Assembly (NCBI RefSeq): GCF_003852315.1
Contig: NZ_CP027762.1
Span: 4,197,501-4,261,500, forward strand
DNA length: 64,000 bases
Direction: 5' to 3'
DNA from: Pseudomonas sp. LBUM920
Lineage (GTDB): Bacteria > Pseudomonadota > Gammaproteobacteria > Pseudomonadales > Pseudomonadaceae
Made by a program: the position numbers and the translations under genes. Of the stretch, positions 8,767-18,281 are shown piece after piece (within the stretch, counting starts at the first letter, position 1; the number at the start of each line of letters is the position of its first letter). The notes under the pieces are model-generated. The model was not told where the DNA came from. It saw only the letters and a program-made list of their open reading frames with translations, and did no database searches.

Positions 8767-9591
8767 ATGACCACCTCTACCATCACGCCTGTTCCATTCA
8801 ACCGCCTGCTGCTCACCGGTGCCGCCGGCGGCCTGGGCAAAGTCTTGCGCGAACGCCTGCGCCCTTACGCCCAAGTCCTGCGCCTGTCGGACATCGCCAA
8901 CATGGCGCCAGCGGCCGATGCATCCGAGGAAGTGCAACCTTGCGACCTTGCCGATAAACAAGCCGTGCACCACTTGGTGGAAGGCGTCGACGCCATCCTG
9001 CACTTCGGCGGCGTGTCAGTGGAGCGCTCCTTCGAAGAGGTCCTCGGCGCCAATATCAGCGGCGTGTTCCACATCTATGAAGCCGCTCGCCGCCACGGCG
9101 TGAAACGGGTGATCTTCGCCAGCTCCAACCACGTGATCGGCTTCTACAAGCAAGGCGAAACCCTCGACGCCCGCTCGCCTCGCCGCCCGGACAGCTACTA
9201 CGGTTTGTCCAAATCCTATGGCGAAGACATGGCAAGTTTCTACTTCGACCGCTACGGCATCGAGACCGTGAGCATCCGCATCGGCTCCTCGTTCCCCGAA
9301 CCGCAGAACCGCCGCATGATGCACACCTGGCTGAGCTTCGATGACCTCACTCAGCTGCTCGAGCGCGCGCTGTACACGCCGAACGTCGGTCACACGGTGG
9401 TCTACGGCATGTCGGACAACCTCGATACCTGGTGGGACAACCGCTACGCCGCGCACTTGGGTTTCACCCCCAAGGACAGCTCCGAAGTGTTCCGCGCCCA
9501 GGTCGAAACCCAGCCACCGGTCGCCGCCGATGACCCGGCCAAGGTCTATCAGGGCGGCGCCTTCTGCGCGGCGGGGCCGTTCGGTGACTGA
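8767..9591 (+). CDS. udh: Uronate dehydrogenase
   Basis: NAD-dependent oxidation of D-galacturonate or D-glucuronate to the aldarolactone, first step of the oxidative hexuronate pathway. The 274-residue extended-SDR protein has the nucleotide motif TGAAGGLG near residue 18, an ASSNH segment (active-site Ser region near 118) and the catalytic YxxxK as YYGLSK near residue 140. The text is very close to what I recall of Pseudomonas Udh, including GSSFPEPQNRRM and WWDNRYAAHLGF. A lactonase and a TRAP transporter follow on the same strand, fitting the pathway. Confidence 0.92.
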   Translation: MTTSTITPVPFNRLLLTGAAGGLGKVLRERLRPYAQVLRLSDIANMAPAADASEEVQPCDLADKQAVHHLVEGVDAILHFGGVSVERSFEEVLGANISGVFHIYEAARRHGVKRVIFASSNHVIGFYKQGETLDARSPRRPDSYYGLSKSYGEDMASFYFDRYGIETVSIRIGSSFPEPQNRRMMHTWLSFDDLTQLLERALYTPNVGHTVVYGMSDNLDTWWDNRYAAHLGFTPKDSSEVFRAQVETQPPVAADDPAKVYQGGAFCAAGPFGD

Positions 9592-9617
9592 CTGCACACC
9601 CAAGGGAATGAGTTGCC

Positions 9618-10493
9618 ATGACTGCTGAACTGATTGTTGACGCCCGCAATGCCGTGGGCGAATGCCCGGTGTGGGTGCCTGAGGAAAACGCGCTGTACTG
9701 GGTGGACATCCCCAACGGCGGCCTGCAGCGCTGGAGCGCTGCCAGCGGCCACAGTGCCGCCTGGAAAGCCCCGCAGATGCTCGCCTGCATTGCGCGCACC
9801 ACAGCAGGCAACTGGGTCGCCGGGATGGAAACCGGGTTTTTCCAACTCACGCCACACGATGACGGCAGCCTGGACACCACCGCGCTGGCGAGCGTCGAGC
9901 ACCCGCGCCCCGACATGCGCCTCAACGACGGCCGCTGTGACCGCCAGGGTCGCTTCTGGGCCGGCAGCATGGTGTTGAACATGGGCTTGAATGCGGCCCA
10001 GGGCACGCTCTACCGCTACGCCTGCGGTAGCGCGCCGCATGCCCAACTGGACGGGTTTATCACCCTCAACGGCCTGGCATTCAGCCCGGACGGCCGCACG
10101 ATGTATGCCTCGGACTCACACCCGCTGGTGCAGCAGATCTGGGCCTTCGATTACGACACCCAGACCGGCACGCCCTCCAATCGTCGCGTGTTTGTCGACA
10201 TGCATCAGTTTCTCGGTCGCCCCGACGGCGCGGCCGTCGACGCCGACGGCTGCTACTGGATCTGCGCCAACGACGCGGGGCTGATTCATCGCTTTACCCC
10301 CGACGGTCGCCTGGACCGTTCCCTCACCGTGCCGGTGAAAAAACCCACCATGTGCGCCTTTGGCGGCAGCCGCCTGGACACCTTGTTTGTCACCTCGATC
10401 CGTGATGACCACAGTGAACAGTCGCTGTCCGGCGGCGTCTTCGCCCTCAACCCTGGCGTACAAGGACTGCCCGAACCCCGCTTCACCCTCTAG
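9618..10493 (+). CDS. SMP-30/gluconolactonase-family lactonase
   Basis: A 291-residue six-bladed beta-propeller of the SMP-30 family. Metal and active-site signatures are N-A-V-G-E-C-P-V-W near residue 11 (Glu ligand), RLNDGRCDRQGRFWAGSM near 102, and GLAFSPDGRTMYASDS near 150. Placed 26 bases after udh, it most likely hydrolyses the aldarolactone released by Udh to the open aldarate. Lactonases with this role (UxuL) are known from pseudomonads, but I cannot tell orthology by reading alone. Confidence 0.85.
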   Translation: MTAELIVDARNAVGECPVWVPEENALYWVDIPNGGLQRWSAASGHSAAWKAPQMLACIARTTAGNWVAGMETGFFQLTPHDDGSLDTTALASVEHPRPDMRLNDGRCDRQGRFWAGSMVLNMGLNAAQGTLYRYACGSAPHAQLDGFITLNGLAFSPDGRTMYASDSHPLVQQIWAFDYDTQTGTPSNRRVFVDMHQFLGRPDGAAVDADGCYWICANDAGLIHRFTPDGRLDRSLTVPVKKPTMCAFGGSRLDTLFVTSIRDDHSEQSLSGGVFALNPGVQGLPEPRFTL

Positions 10494-10544
10494 CTGCATG
10501 GCTGTGCCTTGAATACAAAAATAACAACACAGGAGTGACATTCC

Positions 10545-11507
10545 ATGGACTTCAAACGCACTTTGCTCGCCGCCACACTCGTTGCCCTCAGCAGCGCCGC
10601 CCACGCGCTGGAAATCAAGTTCGCCGACATCCATCCCGCCGGCTACCCCACCGTCGTCGCTGAAGAGAACATGGGCAAAGCCCTGACCCAGCAAAGCAAC
10701 GGCGAACTGACCTTCAAGTACTTCCCAGGCGGTGTCCTGGGCTCTGAAAAAGAAGTCGTCGAACAGGCCCAGGTCGGCGCGATCCAGATGACCCGGGTCA
10801 GCCTCGGCATCGTCGGCCCGGTGGTGCCGGACGTGAACGTGTTCAACCTGCCGTTCGTGTTCCGCGACCAGGCGCACATGCGCAAGGTCATCGATGGCCC
10901 GATCGGCGACGAGATCCTCGCCAAGATCACCGACTCCGAATTCGGCCTGGTAGCCTTGGCCTGGATGGACGGCGGCACGCGCAATATCTACACCAAGAAA
11001 CCGGTGCGTACGATCGAAGACCTCAAGGGCATGAAGATTCGCGTACAAGGCAACCCGCTGTTTATCGACGCTTTCAATGAAATGGGCGCCAACGGCATTG
11101 CCATGGACACCGGCGAGATCTTCAGCGCATTGCAGACCGGCGTGATTGACGGCGCGGAAAACAACCCGCCGACCCTGCTGGAGCACAACCACTTCCAGAA
11201 CGCCAAGTTCTACACCCTCACCGAACACCTGATCCTGCCCGAACCCATCGTGATGTCGAAAATCACCTGGAACAAACTCACCCCCGTGCAACAGGACATG
11301 GTGAAAAACGCCGCCAAGGTTGCTCAGGCCGATGAGCGCGTGCTGTGGGACGCCAAGTCCGCCAGCAGCGAAACCAAGCTCAAGGCCGCCGGCGTAGAGT
11401 TCATCACTGTCGACAAAAAGCCCTTCTATGAGGCCACCGCGCCTGTTCGCGCGAAGTACGGCGCAGCTTACGCCGACATCATCGAGCGCATCGACGCCGT
11501 CGAGTAA
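10545..11507 (+). CDS. TRAP transporter substrate-binding protein (DctP family)
   Basis: Periplasmic solute receptor, 320 residues, with a signal peptide ending A-H-A before LEIKFADIHPAGYP. Family landmarks are GVLGSEKEVVEQAQVGAIQM near 64, GMKIRVQGNPLFIDAFNEMG near 160 (the arginine that normally clamps the substrate carboxylate) and FSALQTGVIDGAENNP near 190. It is the first of three TRAP genes and lies inside the uronate cluster, so a hexuronate ligand is inferred. GAGT precedes the ATG by a short spacer. Confidence 0.9.
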   Translation: MDFKRTLLAATLVALSSAAHALEIKFADIHPAGYPTVVAEENMGKALTQQSNGELTFKYFPGGVLGSEKEVVEQAQVGAIQMTRVSLGIVGPVVPDVNVFNLPFVFRDQAHMRKVIDGPIGDEILAKITDSEFGLVALAWMDGGTRNIYTKKPVRTIEDLKGMKIRVQGNPLFIDAFNEMGANGIAMDTGEIFSALQTGVIDGAENNPPTLLEHNHFQNAKFYTLTEHLILPEPIVMSKITWNKLTPVQQDMVKNAAKVAQADERVLWDAKSASSETKLKAAGVEFITVDKKPFYEATAPVRAKYGAAYADIIERIDAVE

Positions 11508-11573
11508 GCCCCCTCCTCCTCTTAGTCAGGCCCGGCGCGGTCCGCTTTGACGTGCCCGGTTACGGTGAACGCC

Positions 11574-12101
11574 ATGAAGAATCAACTGCTGCGCTTCAAC
11601 GACCGCCTCTACATGACCTGCATCTGGGTCGCCGGCCTCTCGGTATTAGGCGTCGCGCTGATCATCCCCTGGGGCATTTTCGCCCGCTACATCCTCGGCA
11701 CAGGCGCAAGCTGGCCAGAGCCCAGCGCCATCCTGCTGATGCTGGTGTTTACCTTTATCGGCGCCGCCGCCAGCTACCGCGCCGGGGCGCATATGTCGGT
11801 GGCCATGATCACCGACCGCCTGCCACCGCGCCAACGCCAACTCGTCGGCATCGTCTCGCAACTGTTGATGGCGACCATCTGCCTGTTCATGACGATTTGG
11901 GGCAGCAAGCTGTGCCTGTCTACCTGGAACCAGTTCATGAGCGCCATCCCCACCCTGCGCGTGGGCATCACCTATATGCCGATCCCGATTGGCGGCTTGC
12001 TGACCCTGGTGTTCGTGCTGGAAAAACTCCTGCTCGGCGACCAGAGCCACCGGCGCGTGGTGCGCTTTGACCTGGTTGAAGAAAGCGAAGGGGCTGCCTG
12101 A
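11574..12101 (+). CDS. TRAP transporter small permease (DctQ)
   Basis: Small four-helix membrane subunit of the TRAP transporter, 175 residues. I place the start at ATG 11574 (MKNQLLRFND); an in-frame TTG at 11547 adds nine unconvincing residues. Helices lie near 14-36, 48-68, 90-110 and 130-150, and the WPEPSAILLM stretch is typical of the family. The stop is one base before the ATG of the large permease, so the two are probably translationally coupled. Confidence 0.88.
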   Translation: MKNQLLRFNDRLYMTCIWVAGLSVLGVALIIPWGIFARYILGTGASWPEPSAILLMLVFTFIGAAASYRAGAHMSVAMITDRLPPRQRQLVGIVSQLLMATICLFMTIWGSKLCLSTWNQFMSAIPTLRVGITYMPIPIGGLLTLVFVLEKLLLGDQSHRRVVRFDLVEESEGAA

Positions 12102-12102
12102 C

Positions 12103-13383
12103 ATGGACGCATTGATTCTGTTGGGCAGCTTTATCGCGTTGATCCTGATCGGCATGCCGGTCGCTTACGCCCTGGGGCTGTCGGCGCTGATCGGCGCGTG
12201 GTGGATCGACATTCCGTTCCAGGCCTTGATGATTCAGGTGGCAGGCGGGGTGAACAAGTTTTCGCTGATGGCGATTCCGTTCTTCGTGCTCGCCGGGGCG
12301 ATCATGGCCGAAGGCGGCATGTCGCGCCGGCTGGTGGCGTTTGCCGGCGTGCTGGTGGGCTTTGTGCGCGGCGGCCTGTCGTTGGTCAACATCATGGCCT
12401 CGACGTTTTTCGGCGCTATTTCCGGCTCATCAGAGGCAGACACCGCCTCGGTCGGCTCGGTGCTGATTCCGGAAATGGAACGCCGCGGCTACCCCAGGGA
12501 GTTCGCCACGGCGGTGACCATCAGCGGCTCGGTACAGGCGCTGCTGACCCCGCCCAGCCACAACTCGGTGCTCTATTCCCTGGCGGCCGGCGGCACGGTG
12601 TCGATCGCCTCGCTGTTCATGGCCGGCGTGGTCCCGGGCCTGCTGATGAGCGCGTGCCTGATGGTGCTGTGCCTGATCTTCGCGAAGAAACGCGACTACC
12701 CCAAAGGTGAAGTCATCCCGCTGAAGCAGGCGCTGAAAATCTGCGCCGACGCGCTGTGGGGCCTGATGGCGATGGTGATCATTCTTGGCGGCATCCTCTC
12801 GGGTATTTTCACCGCCACCGAGTCCGCCGCGATTGCCGTGCTGTGGGCGTTTTTCGTGACCATGTTCATCTACCGCGACTACAAATGGCGCGAGTTGCCC
12901 AAGCTGATGCACCGCACGGTGCGCACCATATCCATCGTGATGATCCTGATCGCCTTCGCCGCCAGCTTCGGCTACATCATGACCCTGATGCAGATCCCGG
13001 CGAAGATCACCACGATGTTCCTGACCCTGTCGGACAACCGCTACGTGATCCTGATTTGCATCAACATGATGCTGCTGTTGCTCGGCACCGTGATGGACAT
13101 GGCGCCGCTGATCCTCATCCTCACGCCCATCCTGCTGCCGGTGATTCTCGGCATCGGTGTCGACCCCGTGCACTTCGGCATGATCATGCTGGTGAACCTG
13201 GGCATCGGCCTGATCACCCCGCCAGTGGGCGCCGTGCTGTTTGTCGGCGCGGCGGTGGGCAAGGTCAGTATCGAGAAAACCGTCAAAGCCCTGCTGCCGT
13301 TTTATGGCGTGCTGTTTCTGGTGCTGATGGCCGTCACCTACATTCCGGCGCTGTCGCTGTGGCTGCCGGGCCTGGTGCTGTAA
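12103..13383 (+). CDS. TRAP transporter large permease (DctM)
   Basis: Sodium-coupled transport subunit of the TRAP system, 426 residues and about twelve hydrophobic segments. Typical sequences are LIGMPVAYALGLSALIG near the N-terminus, FFGAISGSSEADTASVG near 105, TATESAAIAVLWAFF near 230 and VNLGIGLITPPVGAVLFVG near 365. The start is ATG 12103, one base after the DctQ stop; an upstream in-frame start would overlap dctQ by 35 bases. It completes the P-Q-M set of the uronate cluster. Confidence 0.92.
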   Translation: MDALILLGSFIALILIGMPVAYALGLSALIGAWWIDIPFQALMIQVAGGVNKFSLMAIPFFVLAGAIMAEGGMSRRLVAFAGVLVGFVRGGLSLVNIMASTFFGAISGSSEADTASVGSVLIPEMERRGYPREFATAVTISGSVQALLTPPSHNSVLYSLAAGGTVSIASLFMAGVVPGLLMSACLMVLCLIFAKKRDYPKGEVIPLKQALKICADALWGLMAMVIILGGILSGIFTATESAAIAVLWAFFVTMFIYRDYKWRELPKLMHRTVRTISIVMILIAFAASFGYIMTLMQIPAKITTMFLTLSDNRYVILICINMMLLLLGTVMDMAPLILILTPILLPVILGIGVDPVHFGMIMLVNLGIGLITPPVGAVLFVGAAVGKVSIEKTVKALLPFYGVLFLVLMAVTYIPALSLWLPGLVL

Positions 13384-13477
13384 CCCTTTATCCGAGGCCG
13401 AGGTTCAACGGTGGACGCAGGCTTGCCAGCGTCCACAAATCACCTCTGTGTTGGTTTATTCATGCGGCGGGACACCC

Positions 13478-14383
13478 ATGCTTTCAGACTTGATCGAGCT
13501 CAGCGACCCACTCACCCACCTCACCCTGGCCCCGGCCCTGGGTGGCAGCATCGTCAATTGGTCGGTGCGCGCCACCGGGCAGCCGTTGTTGCGACACAGT
13601 GACGAGCACGCGGTAAATACCGGTTTACCGGGCAAGTTGGGGTGCTACCCGTTGGCGCCCTGGTCCAACCGGATCGCCCAAGGCGGTTTCGATAACCCCG
13701 ACGGCTGGCTGGCGCTCACCGCCAACAGCCTGACCGATCCGTTGCCGATTCACGGTTCGGCCTGGCAACAGGCGTGGCACGTGGTCAGCCAGGCGGCGGA
13801 TGAAGTGGTGCTGGGGCTGCGGTGCGACACGCCGTTCGCCTATCACGCCGAACAGCGCTTTGCCTTGCGCGACGGTGAGCTGAGCATCGCGTTGCGCGTA
13901 ACGCATCTGGCCGAACAGGCGGCGTGGCATGGCTTGGGTTTGCACCCGTACTTGCCGCGTACGTCGGGCACGCGGTTGCAGGCCAAGGCTGGGCAGGTGT
14001 GGATGAGTGATGCCTCAAAGCTGCCCACAGGATTGGCGCCAGTGCCGCAGGCTTGGGATTTCAGCACTTTGAACACCCTGCCCGAAGGCCTGGTGGACAA
14101 TGGGTTCTGCCAGTGGGACGGGCATTGCCGGATCGAGCAGCCGCACTTGGGCTACACCCTGGAATGCCGGGCGACCGGGGCGGATTACTTCCTGCTGTAT
14201 TGCCCGCCGGGGTTGGCATTCTTTTGCATCGAGCCGGTGAGCCATCCGGTGAATGCCCATCACCTGCCCGGCAGGCCGGGGCTGAGGTTATTGGAGCAAG
14301 GCCAGTCGACCCAACTCGATTTCACCCTCAAATACAGTGCCCATGGGGACGCGGGCTTGCCCGCGAAAGCCGTGGGTCGGTAA
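13478..14383 (+). CDS. Aldose 1-epimerase family protein
   Basis: Galactose-mutarotase-like protein, 301 residues, presumably interconverting anomers of the sugar handled by this cluster. Signs are the N-terminal LTLAPALGGSIVNW strand, GCYPLAPWSNRIAQGGF near 58 (substrate-binding Asn-Arg), PIHGSAWQQAW near 92 with the active-site His, and GLGLHPYLPR near 160 with the second His. The start at ATG 13478 follows GGCGGGA. The last dozen codons (GDAGLPAKAVGR) and the stop are read from a REP element, so the natural C-terminus has been replaced or extended. Confidence 0.85.
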   Translation: MLSDLIELSDPLTHLTLAPALGGSIVNWSVRATGQPLLRHSDEHAVNTGLPGKLGCYPLAPWSNRIAQGGFDNPDGWLALTANSLTDPLPIHGSAWQQAWHVVSQAADEVVLGLRCDTPFAYHAEQRFALRDGELSIALRVTHLAEQAAWHGLGLHPYLPRTSGTRLQAKAGQVWMSDASKLPTGLAPVPQAWDFSTLNTLPEGLVDNGFCQWDGHCRIEQPHLGYTLECRATGADYFLLYCPPGLAFFCIEPVSHPVNAHHLPGRPGLRLLEQGQSTQLDFTLKYSAHGDAGLPAKAVGR

Positions 14384-14428
14384 CCACGCGCTCTCCGGCA
14401 CTGCGCTTTTGCGAGCACGCCCGCGTCC
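14345..14428. repeat. REPIN overlapping the 3' end of the epimerase gene
   Basis: Forward half GGGGACGCGGGCTTGCCCGC and a diverged inverted half TTTGCGAGCACGCCCGCGTC with a short core. The first half is translated as the tail of the aldose epimerase, including its stop TAA at 14381-14383. It belongs to the GCGAAAGC sequence class. Confidence 0.75.
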
Positions 14429-14448
14429 GCAGGGTGACCTGTGCTGTG

Positions 14449-15594
14449 TCAGGGCGGGGTGTCTTTCAGGCGCCCCGCCGTGTCGATACTCACCACCACC
14501 GATAACCCCGGCCGCAGGCGCTCGCTCTCGGCCTGATCCGGGTCAACGGTGATCCGCACCGGCACGCGCTGGGCGATCTTCACAAAGTTGCCGGTGGCGT
14601 TGTCCGCCTGCAACAGGCTGAATTCCGAACCGGTCGCCGGGGAAATGTGCTGCACCGTGCCGTGAAACTTGCGGTGGTTCAGCGCGTCCACCGTGAAGGT
14701 TACCGGCTGGCCCACCTGCACATTGTCCATTTGGGTTTCTTTCATGTTGGCGATCACCCACAGCTGGGGCGGCACCAATGCCATCAACTGCGCACCGGAG
14801 TTGACGAAGGCGCCCAGGCGCACGCCGATCTGCCCGAGCTGGCCGTCACGCGGCGCGAGGATGCGGGTGTTGGACAGGTCAATACGCGCCAGCTCCACTG
14901 CCGCGTCGGCACTGGCCACGGCGGCCTCCAGTGAACCGCGGTTGACGATCACGGTTTGCAGGTCCTGCCGGGCGATTTCCAGGCTGGCCTGGGCCTGGGC
15001 CACGGCGGCGATGGTCTGGGCATTGGCGGCGCGCGTCACGTCCAGTTCACGCTTGGACACCGAGCCATCGCTGATCAGCTCTTCGTTACGGCGCAAGTCA
15101 GCGGTGCTTTTTCGCGCCTGGGCCTGGCTGTCGACCAGCGCGGCCTGGCGCAGCTTGATGGTGGCTTCGGCACTGTTGCGTTGCTGCACCACGTTGGCCA
15201 ACGAGGCTTTCTGCACCGCCAGTTGCGCCAACGCCTGGTCGAGGCGCTGCTTGTAGATGCGATCATCCAGGCGCACCAGCAGGTCGCCGGCCTTGACGAA
15301 CTGGAAGTCCTGCACCGGCACTTCATACACATAGCCGCTCAGTTGCGGGCCGATAATCGTCACCTGGCCGCGCACCAGTGCGTTTTCAGTACTCTCCACG
15401 GCGCTGCTGAAGGGCGGCAATTGCCAGGCATAGAGCACGATCAGCACGCCGACGATGGCAATTGCGGCAAAGCCCAGCGATGAGATGACGCGCACCCGCA
15501 GTGAGCGTGGCTCAGTCGCGGTTGCTCCCGGTGGAGCGGTGCCTTCCGGGGTGGAGGCGATGGCGTTGGTGGTGGTCGTGGTTGTTTCGGTCAT
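14449..15594 (-). CDS. HlyD/EmrA-family membrane fusion protein
   Basis: Periplasmic adaptor of an efflux pump, 381 residues from ATG 15594 (MTETTTT). One membrane helix near 35-55 (FAAIAIVGVLIVLYAW) anchors it. A biotinyl-lipoyl-like strand (GQVTIIGPQLSGYVYEVPV) follows, then a long alpha-helical hairpin rich in Gln and Ala (about 110-220) and a barrel domain with LAPRDGQLGQIGVRLGAFV. The ATG overlaps the stop of the upstream permease gene (ATGA), so the two form one unit. No outer-membrane factor gene is adjacent. The exported compound is unknown. Confidence 0.88.
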   Translation of the reverse strand: MTETTTTTTNAIASTPEGTAPPGATATEPRSLRVRVISSLGFAAIAIVGVLIVLYAWQLPPFSSAVESTENALVRGQVTIIGPQLSGYVYEVPVQDFQFVKAGDLLVRLDDRIYKQRLDQALAQLAVQKASLANVVQQRNSAEATIKLRQAALVDSQAQARKSTADLRRNEELISDGSVSKRELDVTRAANAQTIAAVAQAQASLEIARQDLQTVIVNRGSLEAAVASADAAVELARIDLSNTRILAPRDGQLGQIGVRLGAFVNSGAQLMALVPPQLWVIANMKETQMDNVQVGQPVTFTVDALNHRKFHGTVQHISPATGSEFSLLQADNATGNFVKIAQRVPVRITVDPDQAESERLRPGLSVVVSIDTAGRLKDTPP

Positions 15595-17237
15595 GAAGTA
15601 ACGCCGCTGGGTTGAACGGGAGGGGCTGCTGCTTTGGTGGTGCTCATCAGCCACAGACTGCGGATGAAGATCCAGAGCATGGTGAGGATCGCGATGATCG
15701 CAATCAACATGAACACATCGTTGTAGGCCATCACATTCGCCTCACGCGTGGCCGCCGTGGCCAGGCTGCGAATGCCCATCAGGTTGCGCAATTGCGGGTC
15801 GGCGATGATACCGCCATACGCCGAACCGCCACTTTGCACCCGCGCGGCCACACGCGGGTCCAGTAAGGTCAGGTGTTCGACGATCATGCTGGAGTGATAC
15901 TTCTCGCGCACGATCTGGAAAGTGCCCAGCAACGCCGCGCCTATCAGGCCGCCAAGGTTCTGGCAGATGCCGAACATCACCGAAAAACTCACCAGGTTGC
16001 GCGGGTTGGTGAGCACGTTGCGCGTGCCCAGCACCATGGTCGGCCCCAGAAAAAAGGTGCCGCCAAAGCCTAGCAGGAACTGGCTGATATACAGGTTCTG
16101 GGGACGGGTCAGGTTGCTTGAGAAGCTGTCCATCACCGAGCCGGTGGCCATCAGCGCCAGGGAGATGATCAAGGGCATCAACAGGTGCGCCGGGTTGATC
16201 GTCAGCGCACTGACCACCAGCCCGGCAATCGCCCCGGCCAGCATCACCACGTAGAGGGTGTGCATCTGCTGGTAGCTCATGTTCAACATTTGCATGAAGC
16301 CCACGGCGCCAGTGGATTGCTCCGACAACACCATGCGAATCAACACCACCGCCAGGGCCAGGCGAATCATCACCCCACTGCCCAGCCAACGGGTCATCAA
16401 CAATGGGTTGGCGCGGTTATGCTCGATGGCCAGGCCGGCCATGATCAACACCAGGGAACAGGCCGACGCCACGCCGATCCACGGGGCTTCCAGCCACCAA
16501 TCGATACGCCCCAGCGACAACACCGCGCAAAGCAGCGCCACGCCGGTGGCGAGGATGCCGAAGGTGAGGAAATCGAGTTTTTCAAAGGTCTTGAAGCGAT
16601 CGCCGGGCGGCAGTTTGAGCAGGAAGACGCAACCCAGGCAGATCAGCGCCATGCCCAGTTCGAACAGGTACAGCCCGCGCCACTCGGCAATTTGCAGCAG
16701 GTCTTCAGAGAACAACCGCGCCAGTGGCAGTGCCAGCTGCGCCGTGCCCAGGCCGAGCACCAGGGCTTTCATGCGCCACTTGGCCGGGAACGCCTGGATC
16801 ATGTAGTACAAACCCAGCGAACTCAGCGCCGCGCCCACCATACCGTGGGCCGCCCGCACCGCGATGGCGGAGCTGAGGTCGTTGACGAACAAGTGGCCGA
16901 AGGTGACCAGCGCATACAGCACCAGAAACACCTCGGTGAACGCGCGCAGGCCAAACTGCTGGCGAAACTTCACCAGCAGCAGGTTCATGCACACATTGGT
17001 CATCACATAGGCGGCGGGCAGCCAGGCCATTTCGGCGGTGGTCGCGCCCAAGGCGCCTTGCAAATATTGCAGGTTGGCGATCACCAGCGCGTTGCCCAGC
17101 CCACCGGTGATTGCCACCAGCACGCCGACCATCGCAAACAACCAGCGCTTGTGCGTGGGGTGCAGCGGCGTCGACGGCGAGCCGGGCAGGCTCGGTCGCT
17201 CGTGGGGCTGCCAGGTGTGGGGGGTGTATTTGTCCAT
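15591..17237 (-). CDS. MFS efflux permease, DHA2 (EmrB-like) family
   Basis: Inner-membrane drug:proton antiporter of the 14-helix type, 548 residues. After a hydrophilic N-terminus of about 30 residues come successive helices, with AEMAWLPAAYVMTNVCMNLL (helix 2 region), AIAVRAAHGMVGAALSSLGL near 125 and the GLGTAQLALPLARLFSE segment where DHA2 transporters have motif C. It pairs with the EmrA-like adaptor through a 4-base overlap. No regulator gene is next to the pair. Substrate unknown; a role in export of a toxic organic compound is inferred. Confidence 0.87.
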   Translation of the reverse strand: MDKYTPHTWQPHERPSLPGSPSTPLHPTHKRWLFAMVGVLVAITGGLGNALVIANLQYLQGALGATTAEMAWLPAAYVMTNVCMNLLLVKFRQQFGLRAFTEVFLVLYALVTFGHLFVNDLSSAIAVRAAHGMVGAALSSLGLYYMIQAFPAKWRMKALVLGLGTAQLALPLARLFSEDLLQIAEWRGLYLFELGMALICLGCVFLLKLPPGDRFKTFEKLDFLTFGILATGVALLCAVLSLGRIDWWLEAPWIGVASACSLVLIMAGLAIEHNRANPLLMTRWLGSGVMIRLALAVVLIRMVLSEQSTGAVGFMQMLNMSYQQMHTLYVVMLAGAIAGLVVSALTINPAHLLMPLIISLALMATGSVMDSFSSNLTRPQNLYISQFLLGFGGTFFLGPTMVLGTRNVLTNPRNLVSFSVMFGICQNLGGLIGAALLGTFQIVREKYHSSMIVEHLTLLDPRVAARVQSGGSAYGGIIADPQLRNLMGIRSLATAATREANVMAYNDVFMLIAIIAILTMLWIFIRSLWLMSTTKAAAPPVQPSGVTS

Positions 17238-17364
17238 TCGATGGCCTTGATAAGCCGACGTGCAAGGTCGGTGAATCCATTACTCAGGGAGTAGTAAACC
17301 TGAGAGACGTTCATCTTGCCATGTCAGGGCAGCAATTGAACTCTTGAACGGGCACGTTCAAAAC

Positions 17365-17453
17365 GGTGGAGCGGGCTTGCTCGCGAAGACGGTGGGTCAG
17401 TCGACTCATTCGGTGTCTGGCACACCGCTTTCGCGAGCAAGCCGCTCCCACCG
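17365..17453. repeat. REPIN, GCGAA class
   Basis: GGTGGAGCGGGCTTGCTCGC and inverted GCGAGCAAGCCGCTCCCACC around a core with ACCGCTTTC. It sits between the start of the efflux operon and the end of the TauE gene. Confidence 0.85.
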
Positions 17454-17474
17454 TTGGAATGTATTTCAGGTCGG

Positions 17475-18281
17475 TCAGAGTGTGGCCTTGAGCACCATGC
17501 CAATAGCCACCACCACGCACAGGCTGGCAAAGCCGACTTGCAGGGTGCGCGCCTTGATCACTGAACACAGGCGCCGCCCAATCAGCATGCCGACGATGCT
17601 CGCGCCGATAAACACCCAGCCCACAGGCTCGATGCTCACCCCGGCATGAAACGCACCCGCGACGCCAATCAGCGAGATCAGGCTGATCACCATCAACGAG
17701 GTGGCGACGATGCCGCGCATCTGCACATCCGTCAGCTGCTTGAACGCCGGCACGATCAGAAAGCCGCCACCCACGCCGAGCAAACCCGACACCGCACCGG
17801 TCACCGCGCCGAGGGCGGCCAACGTGGCGCTGCACTTGGCCGTCCAGGCCAGGCGCCCGGTCTGCTGATCAAGCATGCAGTTCTTCTGGCCCCACGACGC
17901 GGCGCCATGATCGCTGGGCCCGGCGTCGACCTTTTCGCGCTGCAACATGCGCCAGGCCACCAGCACCATCAATGCGCTGAACAGCCCCATCAGCACGGGC
18001 TCCGGCAGTTGATGGGCGAAAAATACACCCAGGGGCGAAAACAGTGCGCCAAGCAAGGCAATCAATAAGGCCGCGCGGTAACGCACCAGACCATGGCGCA
18101 AGCCGTCGATTGCGCCGACCGCCGCCGCCGCGCCCACCGCGAGCAATGACACCGGCGCCGCCTGGGTCATCGTCAAGCCCAACCCCAGCACCAGCGCCGG
18201 CACCCCAAGGATGCCGCCGCCCGCGCCCGTGAGGCCCATGACCAGGCCCATCAACACGCCCAATACGCTTGCCAGCAGCAT
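17475..18281 (-). CDS. Sulfite exporter TauE/SafE family protein
   Basis: A 268-residue polytopic membrane protein with the internal duplication of this family: both halves carry a glycine-rich G-x-G-G-G-x-L-x-V-P-x-L motif (GAGGGILGVPALVLG near 20 and GVGGGFLIVPAF near 165). Family members export sulfite or other small sulfonates. It directly follows the sulfide:quinone oxidoreductase gene (start base adjoins the SQR stop), so export of sulfite formed during sulfide oxidation is a reasonable inference. Confidence 0.87.
   Translation of the reverse strand: MLLASVLGVLMGLVMGLTGAGGGILGVPALVLGLGLTMTQAAPVSLLAVGAAAAVGAIDGLRHGLVRYRAALLIALLGALFSPLGVFFAHQLPEPVLMGLFSALMVLVAWRMLQREKVDAGPSDHGAASWGQKNCMLDQQTGRLAWTAKCSATLAALGAVTGAVSGLLGVGGGFLIVPAFKQLTDVQMRGIVATSLMVISLISLIGVAGAFHAGVSIEPVGWVFIGASIVGMLIGRRLCSVIKARTLQVGFASLCVVVAIGMVLKATL

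Noticed and set aside
11547..11573. TTG start for the small TRAP permease
   Set aside because: The ATG at 11574 gives a normal DctQ N-terminus; the nine extra residues have no family support.
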